A stretch of 64,000 nucleotides of DNA from an uncultured Collinsella sp. (GTDB lineage: Bacteria; Actinomycetota; Coriobacteriia; Coriobacteriales; Coriobacteriaceae): assembly GCA_900758475.1 (NCBI GenBank), contig CAAERQ010000007.1, positions 50,318 to 114,317 of the forward strand, written 5' to 3'. The notes under the pieces were generated by a model. The model was not told the DNA's origin and did no database searches. It saw only the letters and a program-made list of their open reading frames with translations. Shown one piece after another: positions 43,642-51,943 of the stretch. The position numbers and the translations under genes are program-made. How positions within the stretch are numbered: position 1 is the first letter of the stretch; each line of letters opens with the position of its first letter.

Positions 43642-44727
43642 ATGAACGACGCGAACGAGCTCATCTCATTTATCGCGTCGATGTCGGGGGAGGGCAACCT
43701 TCGCGTCGAGGAGAACCTTGGCGAGGGGTATGTCCGCCTCCGCGTTTCGGAGGCCGAGCGGCGGCAGGCAAAGCACGACATTCAGCATGTCGAGGATATT
43801 GTCATCGAAATGCTGCGGAACGCCCGTGATGCCGGCGCCGACAAGGTCTATCTCGCCACGACCAAGGAAGATGGCGTCCGTACGCTCGTCTTTCTGGATA
43901 ACGGCTCGGGCGTGCCGCAGGATATGCAGGAGCGCATCTTTGATGCTCGCGTTACCTCCAAGCTCGAGAGCATGAAGATGGATCGTTGGGGCGTTCACGG
44001 TCGAGGCATGGCATTGTTCTCGATTAAGCAGAACACCGACGAGGCACGCGTTGTCGCGTCGAATGTTGACCTTGGCTCGGTTTTTAAGGTGAGCGTCGCT
44101 ACCGACCGCCTTGGCGAGCGCGCCGATCAGTCCAGCTGGCCTCAGGCCGTGAAGGACGAGGACGGTCACTATGTCTGCGCCCGCGGCCCTCACAACATCA
44201 TTCGCGCCGCCTGCGAGTTTGCTCTCGAGGAGCTGCGCGCCTGTGATGTCTATTTGGGGTCTCCGTCCGAGATTGCCGCGACGTTGCATGCGCAGGCGTC
44301 CAGCCGTCTCGATGCTTCTCGTCTTTTGTTTATCGATGACGAAGCCGAGCTTCCGGTGGTCGATCGCCTGGGACTTGCTTCGGATGCGGAAGACTTTATT
44401 CGTATCTGTTCGGGTCTGGGCCTTGAGATGTCCGAGCGTACGGCGCATCGTATCTTGGCGGGCCAGATTAAGCCCGTTCGCGGTGTGACCGCACGCCTGC
44501 TTCGCGAGCGCGATTCGTCTCCGCATGCGTCTGCTCCGGTTGATCTTGCCAAGGATCGTCGCGGGCTGCGTATCGCCAAGGACGACATGGCGCAGTTCTC
44601 GCGAGCCGTGGAGCGCGACTTTAACGATCTTGCATCGCGGTACTATCTCAACCTTTGCGGCGACCCCAAGATTCGTGTTTCACGTGATCGCATCACTGTG
44701 ACGTTCGATCTTGCCAAAGAGGAATAG
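43642..44727 (+). CDS. GHKL-type ATPase domain protein of unknown function
   Basis: A 361 aa protein with a Bergerat ATP-binding fold. The N box EMLRNARDAGA (N60), the G1 box LDNGSGVP (D86) and the G2 box WGVHGRGMALF (116-126) are clear. The rest is not recognised and has no histidine-kinase dimerisation domain, MutL nuclease or Hsp90 domains that I can see. It has no membrane segment. It starts one base after rny, with no ribosome site, so translation is probably coupled to RNase Y; spoVS follows. A role tied to RNA decay or to SpoVS is inference. Confidence 0.8.
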   Translation: MNDANELISFIASMSGEGNLRVEENLGEGYVRLRVSEAERRQAKHDIQHVEDIVIEMLRNARDAGADKVYLATTKEDGVRTLVFLDNGSGVPQDMQERIFDARVTSKLESMKMDRWGVHGRGMALFSIKQNTDEARVVASNVDLGSVFKVSVATDRLGERADQSSWPQAVKDEDGHYVCARGPHNIIRAACEFALEELRACDVYLGSPSEIAATLHAQASSRLDASRLLFIDDEAELPVVDRLGLASDAEDFIRICSGLGLEMSERTAHRILAGQIKPVRGVTARLLRERDSSPHASAPVDLAKDRRGLRIAKDDMAQFSRAVERDFNDLASRYYLNLCGDPKIRVSRDRITVTFDLAKEE

Positions 44728-44731
44728 CATC

Positions 44732-44760
44732 TTTACCGAGTCCGTTCGGTACGATACAGT
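44732..44760 (+). promoter_or_regulatory. Candidate promoter of spoVS
   Basis: TTTACC (44732-44737), 17 bases, TACAGT (44755-44760), about 42 bases before the spoVS ATG. The match is moderate. Confidence 0.4.
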
Positions 44761-44801
44761 TATTGCAGTTAAAACGTACTTTTAAACGCAGGAGTTTCTT
44801 C

Positions 44802-45119
44802 ATGGATTGCCTGAAGGTATCAAGCAAATCATCGCCCGCGTCCGTTGCCGGCGCCATTGCCGGCATGGTCAAAGATGGTGTTCCCGTCAATATTCAGTGT
44901 GTCGGCGCGGGTGCCGTCAACCAGGCCATTAAGGCTGTGGCCATTGCACGCGGATTTTTGATTCCGACCGGGTTTGATATCTCTTGCGCGCCGGTGTTCT
45001 CCGACATCCTCATCAACGGGGAGTCGCGCACGGCCATCCGTCTTTCTATTTACGTTCATCAGATTAATCGAGCTGCTATGGATAACGTTGTGATGGACGA
45101 CGTTAAGCCTGTTGCATAG
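44802..45119 (+). CDS. spoVS: SpoVS-family (stage V sporulation protein S-like) protein
   Basis: A 105 aa ALBA-like small protein, slightly longer than the 86 aa Bacillus SpoVS. The core SSPASVAGAIAGMVKDG, VGAGAVNQAIKAVAIARGFL and INGESRTAIRLSIYV matches the family closely. Coriobacteria do not form endospores, so the role must be non-sporulation; nucleic-acid binding is suggested by the fold. AGGAG precedes the ATG at 44802. In Bacillus too, spoVS lies near rny. Confidence 0.9.
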   Translation: MDCLKVSSKSSPASVAGAIAGMVKDGVPVNIQCVGAGAVNQAIKAVAIARGFLIPTGFDISCAPVFSDILINGESRTAIRLSIYVHQINRAAMDNVVMDDVKPVA

Positions 45120-45182
45120 AGTATTTACTCTTTGCCCGCCCTCTTTGATCCCGCCTATTCCACCTCGTTAGGACTTATACAC

Positions 45183-46553
45183 ATGGACCAGGGTTCCGTA
45201 CGCGATATTCTTGCCGGTAAAACCTACTTTATTCGCACCTTTGGCTGCCAGATGAATCAGCACGACTCCGAGCGCGTGAGTGGCCTGCTCGACTCGTATG
45301 GTTGCCTCATGGCGCTCGATCCGGAGCATGCTGACATTGTTGTGTTCATGACGTGCTGCGTTCGTGAGGCCGCTGACACCCGTCTGTACGGTCAGTGCAA
45401 CTCTTGTAAGAGCCTTCCGCCTTCGCCCTCGGGCAAGCGCGTGGTCGCCGTGGGCGGCTGCATTGCCCAACGAGACGGCGAGGGCCTGCTCACCAATGTC
45501 GATAACGTCAATGTTATCTTTGGCACGCATTCCATCGCGCATGTGGCCGAGCTCATTGCCGAGGCATTCTTGGACGGCAAGCGTCATATTCGCACCAATG
45601 AGCACGAGGACACGGATGCTATGAGCATGCCGTGGCATCGTGAGACCCAGTATCACGCCTGGGTCCCCATTATGACGGGCTGTAATAACTTCTGCACTTA
45701 TTGCATCGTGCCGTATGTGCGTGGTCGCGAAAAGAGCCGCCCTTTCGAGGAGATTGTCGAAGAGGTGACCGGGCTCGTACGCCAGGGCGTGCGTGAGGTC
45801 ACGCTTCTGGGTCAAAACGTCAACTCCTATGGTCGCGATCTGTTTGGTAAGCCGCGCTTTGCCGACCTTTTGCGTGCCGTGGGCGATACGGGTGTAGAGC
45901 GTATCTTCTTTACTTCCTCGCACCCCAAAGACCTGCTGCCCGAGACTATCGACGCTATGGCCGAGACGCCTGCCGTCATGCCGCAGCTGCACTTGGCAGT
46001 TCAGTCGGGCTCAACTCGCATCCTTAAAGAGATGAATCGTCGCTATACGCGCGAGGATTATCTGGGCCTGGTCGATCGCATCCGCAATCGCATGCCCGAT
46101 ATCGCGCTTTCGACCGATATCATCGTGGGTTTCCCCGGCGAGACTGAGGAAGACTTTGAGCAGACGCTCTCGCTCGCCGAGACGGTCCGTTATGCTCAGG
46201 CCTATACGTTTATCTACTCCAAGCGCGCCGGTACTCCGGCCGCCGAGATTGACGATCCCACGCCGCATGAGGTGATTCTTGAGCGCTTTAACCGTCTGGT
46301 GAAGGTTATCGAGACCACCGCGCACGAGTATAACCAGGGTGAGCTTCACACCGTCGTGCCGGCGCTTATTGAGGGTACGAGCAAAAAGAATGACGCGGTG
46401 CTGTTGGGCAAGAGTCCTAAGAATCAGACCGTTCATGCACCGATTCCCGAGGGCTACAGCATCGATCAGTTGATTGGCAAGATTGTCGATGTTGACATCG
46501 ATGTTGCCAAGACGTGGTATCTGTCCGGATCCGTTGTGGGCGAGCCGCGCTAA
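45183..46553 (+). CDS. miaB: tRNA-2-methylthio-N6-dimethylallyladenosine synthase MiaB
   Basis: Radical SAM enzyme adding the 2-methylthio group to i6A37 made by MiaA. The 456 aa protein has FGCQMNQHDSE with C22, then C58, a third ligand in GGC, and the SAM cluster GCNNFCTYCIVPYVRG; the C-terminal TRAM domain ends the protein. The ATG at 45183 is taken; a TTG at 45132 would add 17 residues. The stop overlaps miaA. Confidence 0.94.
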   Translation: MDQGSVRDILAGKTYFIRTFGCQMNQHDSERVSGLLDSYGCLMALDPEHADIVVFMTCCVREAADTRLYGQCNSCKSLPPSPSGKRVVAVGGCIAQRDGEGLLTNVDNVNVIFGTHSIAHVAELIAEAFLDGKRHIRTNEHEDTDAMSMPWHRETQYHAWVPIMTGCNNFCTYCIVPYVRGREKSRPFEEIVEEVTGLVRQGVREVTLLGQNVNSYGRDLFGKPRFADLLRAVGDTGVERIFFTSSHPKDLLPETIDAMAETPAVMPQLHLAVQSGSTRILKEMNRRYTREDYLGLVDRIRNRMPDIALSTDIIVGFPGETEEDFEQTLSLAETVRYAQAYTFIYSKRAGTPAAEIDDPTPHEVILERFNRLVKVIETTAHEYNQGELHTVVPALIEGTSKKNDAVLLGKSPKNQTVHAPIPEGYSIDQLIGKIVDVDIDVAKTWYLSGSVVGEPR

Positions 46554-47491
46554 TGATTTCTCACGGGGCAAGCCTTTCTGCCGTTGCGATTGTCGGTCCG
46601 ACCGCGGTTGGTAAAAGTGATGTCGCAGATCGTTTAGCGGCTCGTCTTTCGTCCGAAGTGCTGTCGTGTGACGCGATGCAAATCTATCGAGGCATGGATA
46701 TCGGCACTGCCAAGATGGCACCAGAGGAATGCACGGCGCCTCTACGCCTGGTCGATATTGTTGAACCGGGCGTTGCATATTCTGCAGCGTTGTATCAGGC
46801 AGACGCTCGTGTACATGTTGAGCGCTTGCTGGGCGAGGGCCGCCTACCGGTGTTTTGCGGGGGTACGGGCTTGTATCTCAAGGCGGCCCTGGATGAGATG
46901 GATTTTCCCTCGGGCGAACTTGAGGACGATCGCCGCGCGGGGTATCAGGAGCTTGCCGAGCGCATTGGCGAGGAAGCGCTGCACGCGCTGCTTGCCGAGC
47001 GTGACCCCGAGTCCGCCGCGGTCATCCACCCCCATAATGTTCGTCGCGTGATTCGCGCGCTGGAAATGCACGATGATGGCGTGTCCTACGCGCAGCAAAA
47101 GTTGCAGTTTAGTGTTCCGCGCGAGCATTATCACGCTCTGTGGTTTGGATTGATGCGTAATCGTGAGGCGCTTTACGAGCGCATTAACCTACGCGTCGAT
47201 CTGATGTTTGAGCAGGGTCTTGTTGATGAGGTTCGTGGTCTTATGGACCAGGGGCTGAGAGATGCCCTGACTTCGATGCAAGCGATTGGCTATAAAGAGA
47301 TCATCGATGCCTTTGACGGCGTGATTTCTATGGATGAGGCTCGCGAACTCATCAAGATGCGCTCGCGTCGCTATGCCAAGCGTCAGCTTTCGTGGTTTAA
47401 ACGCGATGACCGCATCGTGTGGTTCGATATGGACGAGTTTACGATCGATGAGGTCGTTAAGGATATCCTTCACCGTATCGAGGCGGCCTAA
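46553..47491 (+). CDS. miaA: tRNA dimethylallyltransferase MiaA
   Basis: Transfers a dimethylallyl group to A37 of UNN-decoding tRNAs, the substrate for MiaB. The 312 aa protein has the P-loop GPTAVGKS, DAMQIYRGMDIGTAK and RRYAKRQLSWFKRD, all family hallmarks. The ATG overlaps the miaB TAA by one base. The end overlaps hflX by one base (TAATG). Confidence 0.95.
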   Translation: MISHGASLSAVAIVGPTAVGKSDVADRLAARLSSEVLSCDAMQIYRGMDIGTAKMAPEECTAPLRLVDIVEPGVAYSAALYQADARVHVERLLGEGRLPVFCGGTGLYLKAALDEMDFPSGELEDDRRAGYQELAERIGEEALHALLAERDPESAAVIHPHNVRRVIRALEMHDDGVSYAQQKLQFSVPREHYHALWFGLMRNREALYERINLRVDLMFEQGLVDEVRGLMDQGLRDALTSMQAIGYKEIIDAFDGVISMDEARELIKMRSRRYAKRQLSWFKRDDRIVWFDMDEFTIDEVVKDILHRIEAA

Positions 47492-48780
47492 TGGCTCGGT
47501 TTCCCCTCGTTCCCACGGCGCCTGAGCCCGAACGCGCCGTTCTTGTCGGAGTTGAGTGGCGCGATAACGCCTGGCCGCTCGATCGTTCGCTTGACGAGCT
47601 TGAGCGCCTGGCCCATACGGCTGGCGCCCAGTGCGTGGCGCGTTTGTCACAGCGTCTGGTTAAGCCGTATCCAAAATCGTTTATCGGCTCCGGTAAGGTT
47701 GAGGAGCTTTGCGGGCTCGTGCATCGTATGGATGTCGATGTTGTTATCTTCGACGACGATTTAACGCCCTCGCAGCAGTCTTATCTTGAGAAAGCCGTGG
47801 GCGAACCGGTTAAGATTATCGACCGCACGGCGTTGATTCTCGATATCTTTGGCCTGCACGCTCAGACCCGTGAGGGCCGCCTGCAGGTGCAGCTAGCCCA
47901 ATTGCAGTATCTGTTGCCTCGCTTGCGCGGTATGTGGAGCCATCTTGCTAAAGAGCAGACACGCGGTGGCATTGGTTCGCGCTTTGGCCAGGGCGAAAGC
48001 CAGCTCGAGGTTGACCGACGTTTGATTCGCAACAAGATTGCCGCGCTTCGTCGCGAGCTTAAGCAGGTTGAACAGCGCCGCGATGTCCAGTCAAAGAGTC
48101 GTATCGAGTCGCCGGCGTTTCGCGTTGCCTTAGCCGGTTATACCAATGCCGGTAAGTCGACGTTGCTCAATCGCCTGACCGGGTCTACAGTGCTTTCACA
48201 GGACAAATTGTTTGCCACGCTCGATCCGACGACGCGCTCGTATCGCTTGCCCGGCGGTCGTGGTATGACCATTACCGATACGGTTGGCTTTATTCAAAAG
48301 CTACCGCATGGTCTCGTTGATGCCTTTAAGTCCACACTGTCCGAGGTCCTTGGTGCCGACCTGATCCTTAAAGTTGTGGATGCCTCTGACGAGGACTACG
48401 AGCGCCAGCTCGAGGCAGTCGATCGCGTTCTTGACGAGATCGGTGCTGGCGAGCGTTTGACGCTTACGGTGTTCAATAAAATCGACCTACTCGATAGCGT
48501 CGATCGATTGAGTTTCCGTCGTCGCTATCCCGAGGCCGTGTTGTTCTCGGCCCAGACAGGCGAGGGGCTCGACGATCTCGTCGACCGAATTGCTCGTGAG
48601 GCGGCTGCCACCGATGTGTTGCTCTCCGCTGATATCCCGTATCGCGAGGGCGCCCTCATTAAGCTGGTGCATGAGCAGGGAACCCTTCTGCATGAGGAAT
48701 ATCTAGAGGACGGCGTTCGCATTGTGGCAAAGATGCCGGCCCGAATCGCGCCGCGTCTTGAGCGCTATCGTACGGAGTAA
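47491..48780 (+). CDS. hflX: GTPase HflX
   Basis: Ribosome-splitting GTPase active under stress. The 429 aa protein has the N-terminal HflX domain (KPYPKSFIGSGKVEELCGLV), a coiled coil, and a G domain with GYTNAGKST, DTVGFIQKLPH and NKIDLLD. The start overlaps the miaA stop. Its last 16 bases overlap the 3' end of the opposite-strand DUF1624 gene. Confidence 0.94.
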   Translation: MARFPLVPTAPEPERAVLVGVEWRDNAWPLDRSLDELERLAHTAGAQCVARLSQRLVKPYPKSFIGSGKVEELCGLVHRMDVDVVIFDDDLTPSQQSYLEKAVGEPVKIIDRTALILDIFGLHAQTREGRLQVQLAQLQYLLPRLRGMWSHLAKEQTRGGIGSRFGQGESQLEVDRRLIRNKIAALRRELKQVEQRRDVQSKSRIESPAFRVALAGYTNAGKSTLLNRLTGSTVLSQDKLFATLDPTTRSYRLPGGRGMTITDTVGFIQKLPHGLVDAFKSTLSEVLGADLILKVVDASDEDYERQLEAVDRVLDEIGAGERLTLTVFNKIDLLDSVDRLSFRRRYPEAVLFSAQTGEGLDDLVDRIAREAAATDVLLSADIPYREGALIKLVHEQGTLLHEEYLEDGVRIVAKMPARIAPRLERYRTE

Positions 48781-49469
48781 ACGAGCTCTAGCACGCCTAG
48801 AATGACAGGCTGATGGAGTAGGTAGAACGGTAAGGCATGCCGACCGAGGACTGCGAGCGCCGGGATGGGATTGGCGTATGCCCATGCCGGCGCTTCGTGG
48901 CTTGATGCTTGTGCTGCCTGGGCAGTAAAGAAGCCGGTAAGGTACATAAAGACAAATGGAATGAGCGGATAGTAGTCTCCCGAAACAAAATCCGGGCCCG
49001 GGAATCCAAGCCATGCCAGGTAGGGGAGTGGGTAGACCGCCTTTGGAATGCCCCAGGTTAGGGTAAAAAGAACAAGGCATACTGCGATGCCCCACGAGCC
49101 CGGTAATTTTTGGAGTAGCGGACGGGTGAGTGCAACCACCGCGGTGCACGCCGCCATGCAATAAATGATGCCAAAGTTTACCGAATCGTCGACTGATACC
49201 AGTGTAGTTGCAATCCATACGATCAAGGCTGCGGCCGCGTATTTGAGGGCGCGCTTAACGTTATTGCGCGAGAGCGTGCACATCCAACCGGCGATAAACA
49301 AAAATACCCAGCTGATACTAGCGCGCCAGATATCCTGGAAAACCGTTTCGGTAAACCATGGCATATCCCATCCATATAGGTAGGCCAAATCGTAGCAGGC
49401 GTGAAAACCTGCCATCGATAGCATCGTAAACCCGCGGATGGTATCAAATATGGTGATGCGTTTTTGCAT
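48765..49469 (-). CDS. DUF1624-type membrane protein (heparan-alpha-glucosaminide acetyltransferase-like)
   Basis: A 234 aa polytopic membrane protein of about seven helices. The N-terminus RITIFDTIRGFTMLSMAGFH carries the R-G and H residues typical of DUF1624 proteins, distantly related to acyltransferases that move acetyl groups across membranes. The substrate is unknown. The ATG overlaps the lexA stop by one base, so it is probably in the lexA transcript and SOS-linked by position. It converges on hflX. Confidence 0.75.
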   Translation of the reverse strand: MQKRITIFDTIRGFTMLSMAGFHACYDLAYLYGWDMPWFTETVFQDIWRASISWVFLFIAGWMCTLSRNNVKRALKYAAAALIVWIATTLVSVDDSVNFGIIYCMAACTAVVALTRPLLQKLPGSWGIAVCLVLFTLTWGIPKAVYPLPYLAWLGFPGPDFVSGDYYPLIPFVFMYLTGFFTAQAAQASSHEAPAWAYANPIPALAVLGRHALPFYLLHQPVILGVLELVYSVR

Positions 49470-50113
49470 TACGAGAACCGGCGCATTAATCCGACAACCT
49501 TACCCAAAATAACGGGGTTCGTCGCATAGATGGGCTCCATGGTGTCGTTCTCGGGCTGCAGGCGCACGCGCCCCTGCTCCTTGTAGAACGTCTTGACGGT
49601 CGCCGAGCCATCGATCATGGCCACGACGATTTCGCCGTTCATGGCGCTCTTTTGCTCGCGAACGATAATGTAGTCACCGTTGTAGATGCCGACATTGATC
49701 ATTGAGTTGCCGTGCACTTCAAGGATAAAGGAGCCCTGGTCTGTGGCGATTTCGGTTGGGATGGTAAAGGTGTCCTCGATATTTTGCTCGGCCAGAATGG
49801 GAATCCCAGCCGCGACGCGACCGACGAGCGGCAGTGAGACCGTTCCGCGGGGCGCTGTGGGTTCATCGGATTTGGAAATCGAGACGGAGGATCCGTCCTC
49901 ATCAAAAAGCTCTAGGGCGCGAGGCTTGGTGGCATCGCGCTTGAGCAGCCCTCGAGCCTCCAGGGCAGAGAGATGAGCATGCACCGTGCTGGGGGAGGAG
50001 AGGCCTACGGCCGATGCCATCTCGCGCACACTGGGCGGATAGCCCTTCTCCTGCTGATATTCCTTGATGAAGTCGTAAATCTGCTGCTGACGCTTGGTAA
50101 TTTTGCGAGCCAT
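49469..50113 (-). CDS. lexA: SOS repressor LexA
   Basis: Represses DNA-damage genes and self-cleaves when RecA is activated. The 214 aa protein has an N-terminal winged helix (KRQQQIYDFIKEYQQEKGYP), the cleavage site A102-G103 in VAAGIPI, and the catalytic dyad S137 (GNSM) and K174 (TVKTF). The ATG at 50113 follows GAGAGGATCC; a longer frame to 50218 would read through the operator region. Three LexA-type boxes lie upstream. Confidence 0.95.
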   Translation of the reverse strand: MARKITKRQQQIYDFIKEYQQEKGYPPSVREMASAVGLSSPSTVHAHLSALEARGLLKRDATKPRALELFDEDGSSVSISKSDEPTAPRGTVSLPLVGRVAAGIPILAEQNIEDTFTIPTEIATDQGSFILEVHGNSMINVGIYNGDYIIVREQKSAMNGEIVVAMIDGSATVKTFYKEQGRVRLQPENDTMEPIYATNPVILGKVVGLMRRFS

Positions 50114-50136
50114 CAGGGGATCCTCTCTGCCAATGT

Positions 50137-50206
50137 CAAACAAATGTTCGATTATTGCTTGACAGGAACAACTGTTCGAAGATAATAATAACCGAACATT
50201 CGTTCT
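50137..50206. promoter_or_regulatory. Three LexA boxes in the lexA / LysM-protein divergent region
   Basis: CAAACAAATGTTCG (50137-50150), GGAACAACTGTTCG (50165-50178) and CGAACATTCGTTCT (50193-50206) each match CGAAC-N4-GTTCG with one mismatch. For the rightward gene, TTGACA (50159-50164), 16 bases and GATAAT (50181-50186) form a promoter whose spacer contains the middle box. The arrangement would let LexA control both itself and the divergent gene. Confidence 0.85.
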
Positions 50207-50273
50207 CGCGCTAGACATTTTTGTCCGCGCGGCTTGATAAAACTGTTCTCAGCAAAACACGCGAGAGGAGAAC

Positions 50274-50726
50274 ATGATGAACGCAACGGATATGGTCCAG
50301 GGAAACCTCGCCCTTAAGCTCGAGACGCCTGCGGCGCCGGCTTTCACGGTTGTTAAAGGCGGCCGATCTGGTTTCCAAACACTGCCTGGCAAGCCCGTCC
50401 GCAACCAGTGCGTCGCCACGACTTCGGCCCCCGTTGCCCTAAAGGTTTCGACGATTGTCGCCCTGGCCGTTGCGCTCACGCTCTTCTTTGTACTTGCCAC
50501 CTCGATCTTCAGCGCTCGTCACGCCGCATATGCCGAGTCGGTATCCAACGTTACCTACGAGACCGTCCGTGTTCAGTCTGGCGATTCCTTGTGGTCGCTA
50601 GCCCAGGAGCATCCGATTGAGGGTCTTTCCACGCAGGAGACCTCTGATATGATCCGCAACGTCAATCACCTGGAGCATGGCTCGCTCGATGCCGGTGCGC
50701 ATCTTAAAGTTCCCGCACGTTCCTAA
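50274..50726 (+). CDS. SOS-controlled LysM membrane protein, YneA-like division inhibitor candidate
   Basis: A 150 aa protein with a membrane helix at about 57-80 and a C-terminal LysM domain (96-147) beginning YETVRVQSGDSLWSLAQEHP. In Bacillus and relatives, yneA is divergent from lexA, encodes a small membrane protein with a LysM domain and blocks division during SOS. The same layout and the LexA boxes in the promoter support the equivalence; sequence identity with YneA is not obvious. GAGAGGAG precedes the ATG at 50274. Confidence 0.78.
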   Translation: MMNATDMVQGNLALKLETPAAPAFTVVKGGRSGFQTLPGKPVRNQCVATTSAPVALKVSTIVALAVALTLFFVLATSIFSARHAAYAESVSNVTYETVRVQSGDSLWSLAQEHPIEGLSTQETSDMIRNVNHLEHGSLDAGAHLKVPARS

Positions 50727-50777
50727 GATTTAAGTACCGTCGCATGGTACCCTTGTAATCGTTTTAGAGGAGGTACC

Positions 50778-51221
50778 ATGCGCTGTCCCAAATGCGGCAA
50801 GGCACATACCCGCGTCGTTGATTCCCGCATGCAGGAATCAAATAACACCATCAAGCGCCGTCGCGAATGCTGCTCATGCAATTATCGCTTTACGACATTT
50901 GAGCGTTGTGAAGACCCTATCGAGGTCATTAAGTCAGACGGATCCAAGCAACGGTTCGATCGCAATAAGCTGCTGGTCGGTTTGATGCGCGCCACGATCA
51001 AACGAGATATCGACACTAAAAAGCTCAACGAGATCATTGACGATATTGAGGTTGAGCTTCGCTCCCGTACGCTCACGGCTGTTACGTCCCATGAGCTGGG
51101 CGATATGGTTCTTAAGCGGTTGGCCAAGATCGATAAAGTGGCCTACATCCGCTTTGCCTCGGTCTATCGCGATTTCAAAGACGTCGATGAGTTTCTGCAA
51201 GAGCTCGACAAGCTAAGGTGA
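50778..51221 (+). CDS. nrdR: Transcriptional repressor NrdR
   Basis: Zinc-ribbon and ATP-cone repressor of ribonucleotide reductase genes, sensing dATP/ATP. The 147 aa protein has the zinc ribbon CPKCGKAHTRVVDSR...CCSCNYRFTTFE (residues 3-43) and an ATP-cone domain (about 48-138). AGGAGG precedes the ATG. dut follows after four bases, putting two dNTP-pool genes together next to the SOS locus. Confidence 0.95.
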   Translation: MRCPKCGKAHTRVVDSRMQESNNTIKRRRECCSCNYRFTTFERCEDPIEVIKSDGSKQRFDRNKLLVGLMRATIKRDIDTKKLNEIIDDIEVELRSRTLTAVTSHELGDMVLKRLAKIDKVAYIRFASVYRDFKDVDEFLQELDKLR

Positions 51222-51225
51222 TTTC

Positions 51226-51669
51226 ATGTCCAACATTACCGTTAACATTAAACGTCTCGACCCAACCGTCGAGCTTCCCAAATACGCCCATCCCACGGAT
51301 GCCGGTCTTGACCTCCGAGCCAACGAGGATTGCACCCTCAAGCCTTTTGAGCGTCGCCTGGTCTCCACGGGCCTAGCTGTCGCCCTGCCCGACGGCTATG
51401 CTGGCTTCGTCCAGCCCCGCAGCGGCCTGGCCATTAAGCAAGGCCTGTCCATAGTGAACACTCCTGGCCTCATCGACGCCCACTACCGAGGAGAGCTCAA
51501 AGTCATCCTCATCAACCTCGACCCCAAGAACAACATCCAAATCAACAAAGGCGACCGCATTGCCCAGCTCGTCATCCAAGAAGTCCCCACGGTCAACCTC
51601 GTAGAAGTAGAAGAACTAGATAAAACCGACCGAGGAGCCGGCGGTTTCGGTTCTAGCGGCGTCGCTTAG
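51226..51669 (+). CDS. dut: Deoxyuridine 5'-triphosphate nucleotidohydrolase (dUTPase)
   Basis: Hydrolyses dUTP to dUMP, keeping uracil out of DNA. The 147 aa trimeric type shows all five motifs: DAGLDLRA, PRSGLAIKQGL, GLIDAHYRGELKV, RIAQLVIQE and RGAGGFGSSG. It lies four bases after nrdR and is followed by the repeat-rich non-coding region. Confidence 0.95.
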   Translation: MSNITVNIKRLDPTVELPKYAHPTDAGLDLRANEDCTLKPFERRLVSTGLAVALPDGYAGFVQPRSGLAIKQGLSIVNTPGLIDAHYRGELKVILINLDPKNNIQINKGDRIAQLVIQEVPTVNLVEVEELDKTDRGAGGFGSSGVA

Positions 51670-51755
51670 TCGTTTACGTACTGTCCGCTGACCGGCCCGA
51701 CCCGCCTATATATCATCCCATGCTCAAACATTCTCGCGGGGGCGCTCGTATCCCT

Positions 51756-51858
51756 CCCGCCCGTCTCTCACACATATCATTCCATGCTCAAACATTCTCG
51801 CGTCGCTTCGCTCGCTGCGAAACTGCGCGTGGAACGATATGTGTGAGAGACGGGCGGG
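51756..51858. repeat. Large inverted repeat after dut
   Basis: A 23-base arm (51756-51778, starting CCCGCCCGTCTCTCACACAT) is the exact complement of 51836-51858. After one mismatch, TTCCA/TGGAA extends the stem to 28 of 29. The loop holds repeat copy two. It has no T tract; it could be a transcript end for both convergent genes or a transposed element with its flanks. Confidence 0.8.
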
Positions 51859-51894
51859 CGGTTACTCGCTTGAAAAATTAAAGCCTTTCTTTCT

Positions 51895-51943
51895 AGTAAG
51901 CCGATGCGATAAAGGAAAACCTCCTTTCTCGCATCGGCTTACT
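51895..51943. terminator. Perfect 15-bp hairpin, possible bidirectional terminator
   Basis: AGTAAGCCGATGCGA (51895-51909) is exactly complementary to 51929-51943, and AAAGGA/TCCTTT (51911-51916, 51922-51927) continue the stem inside. Downstream on the plus strand is ATATTTATATTTTTGG; on the minus strand, AGAAAGAAAGG. Two smaller hairpins follow at 51971-51994 and 51999-52022. Confidence 0.5.
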
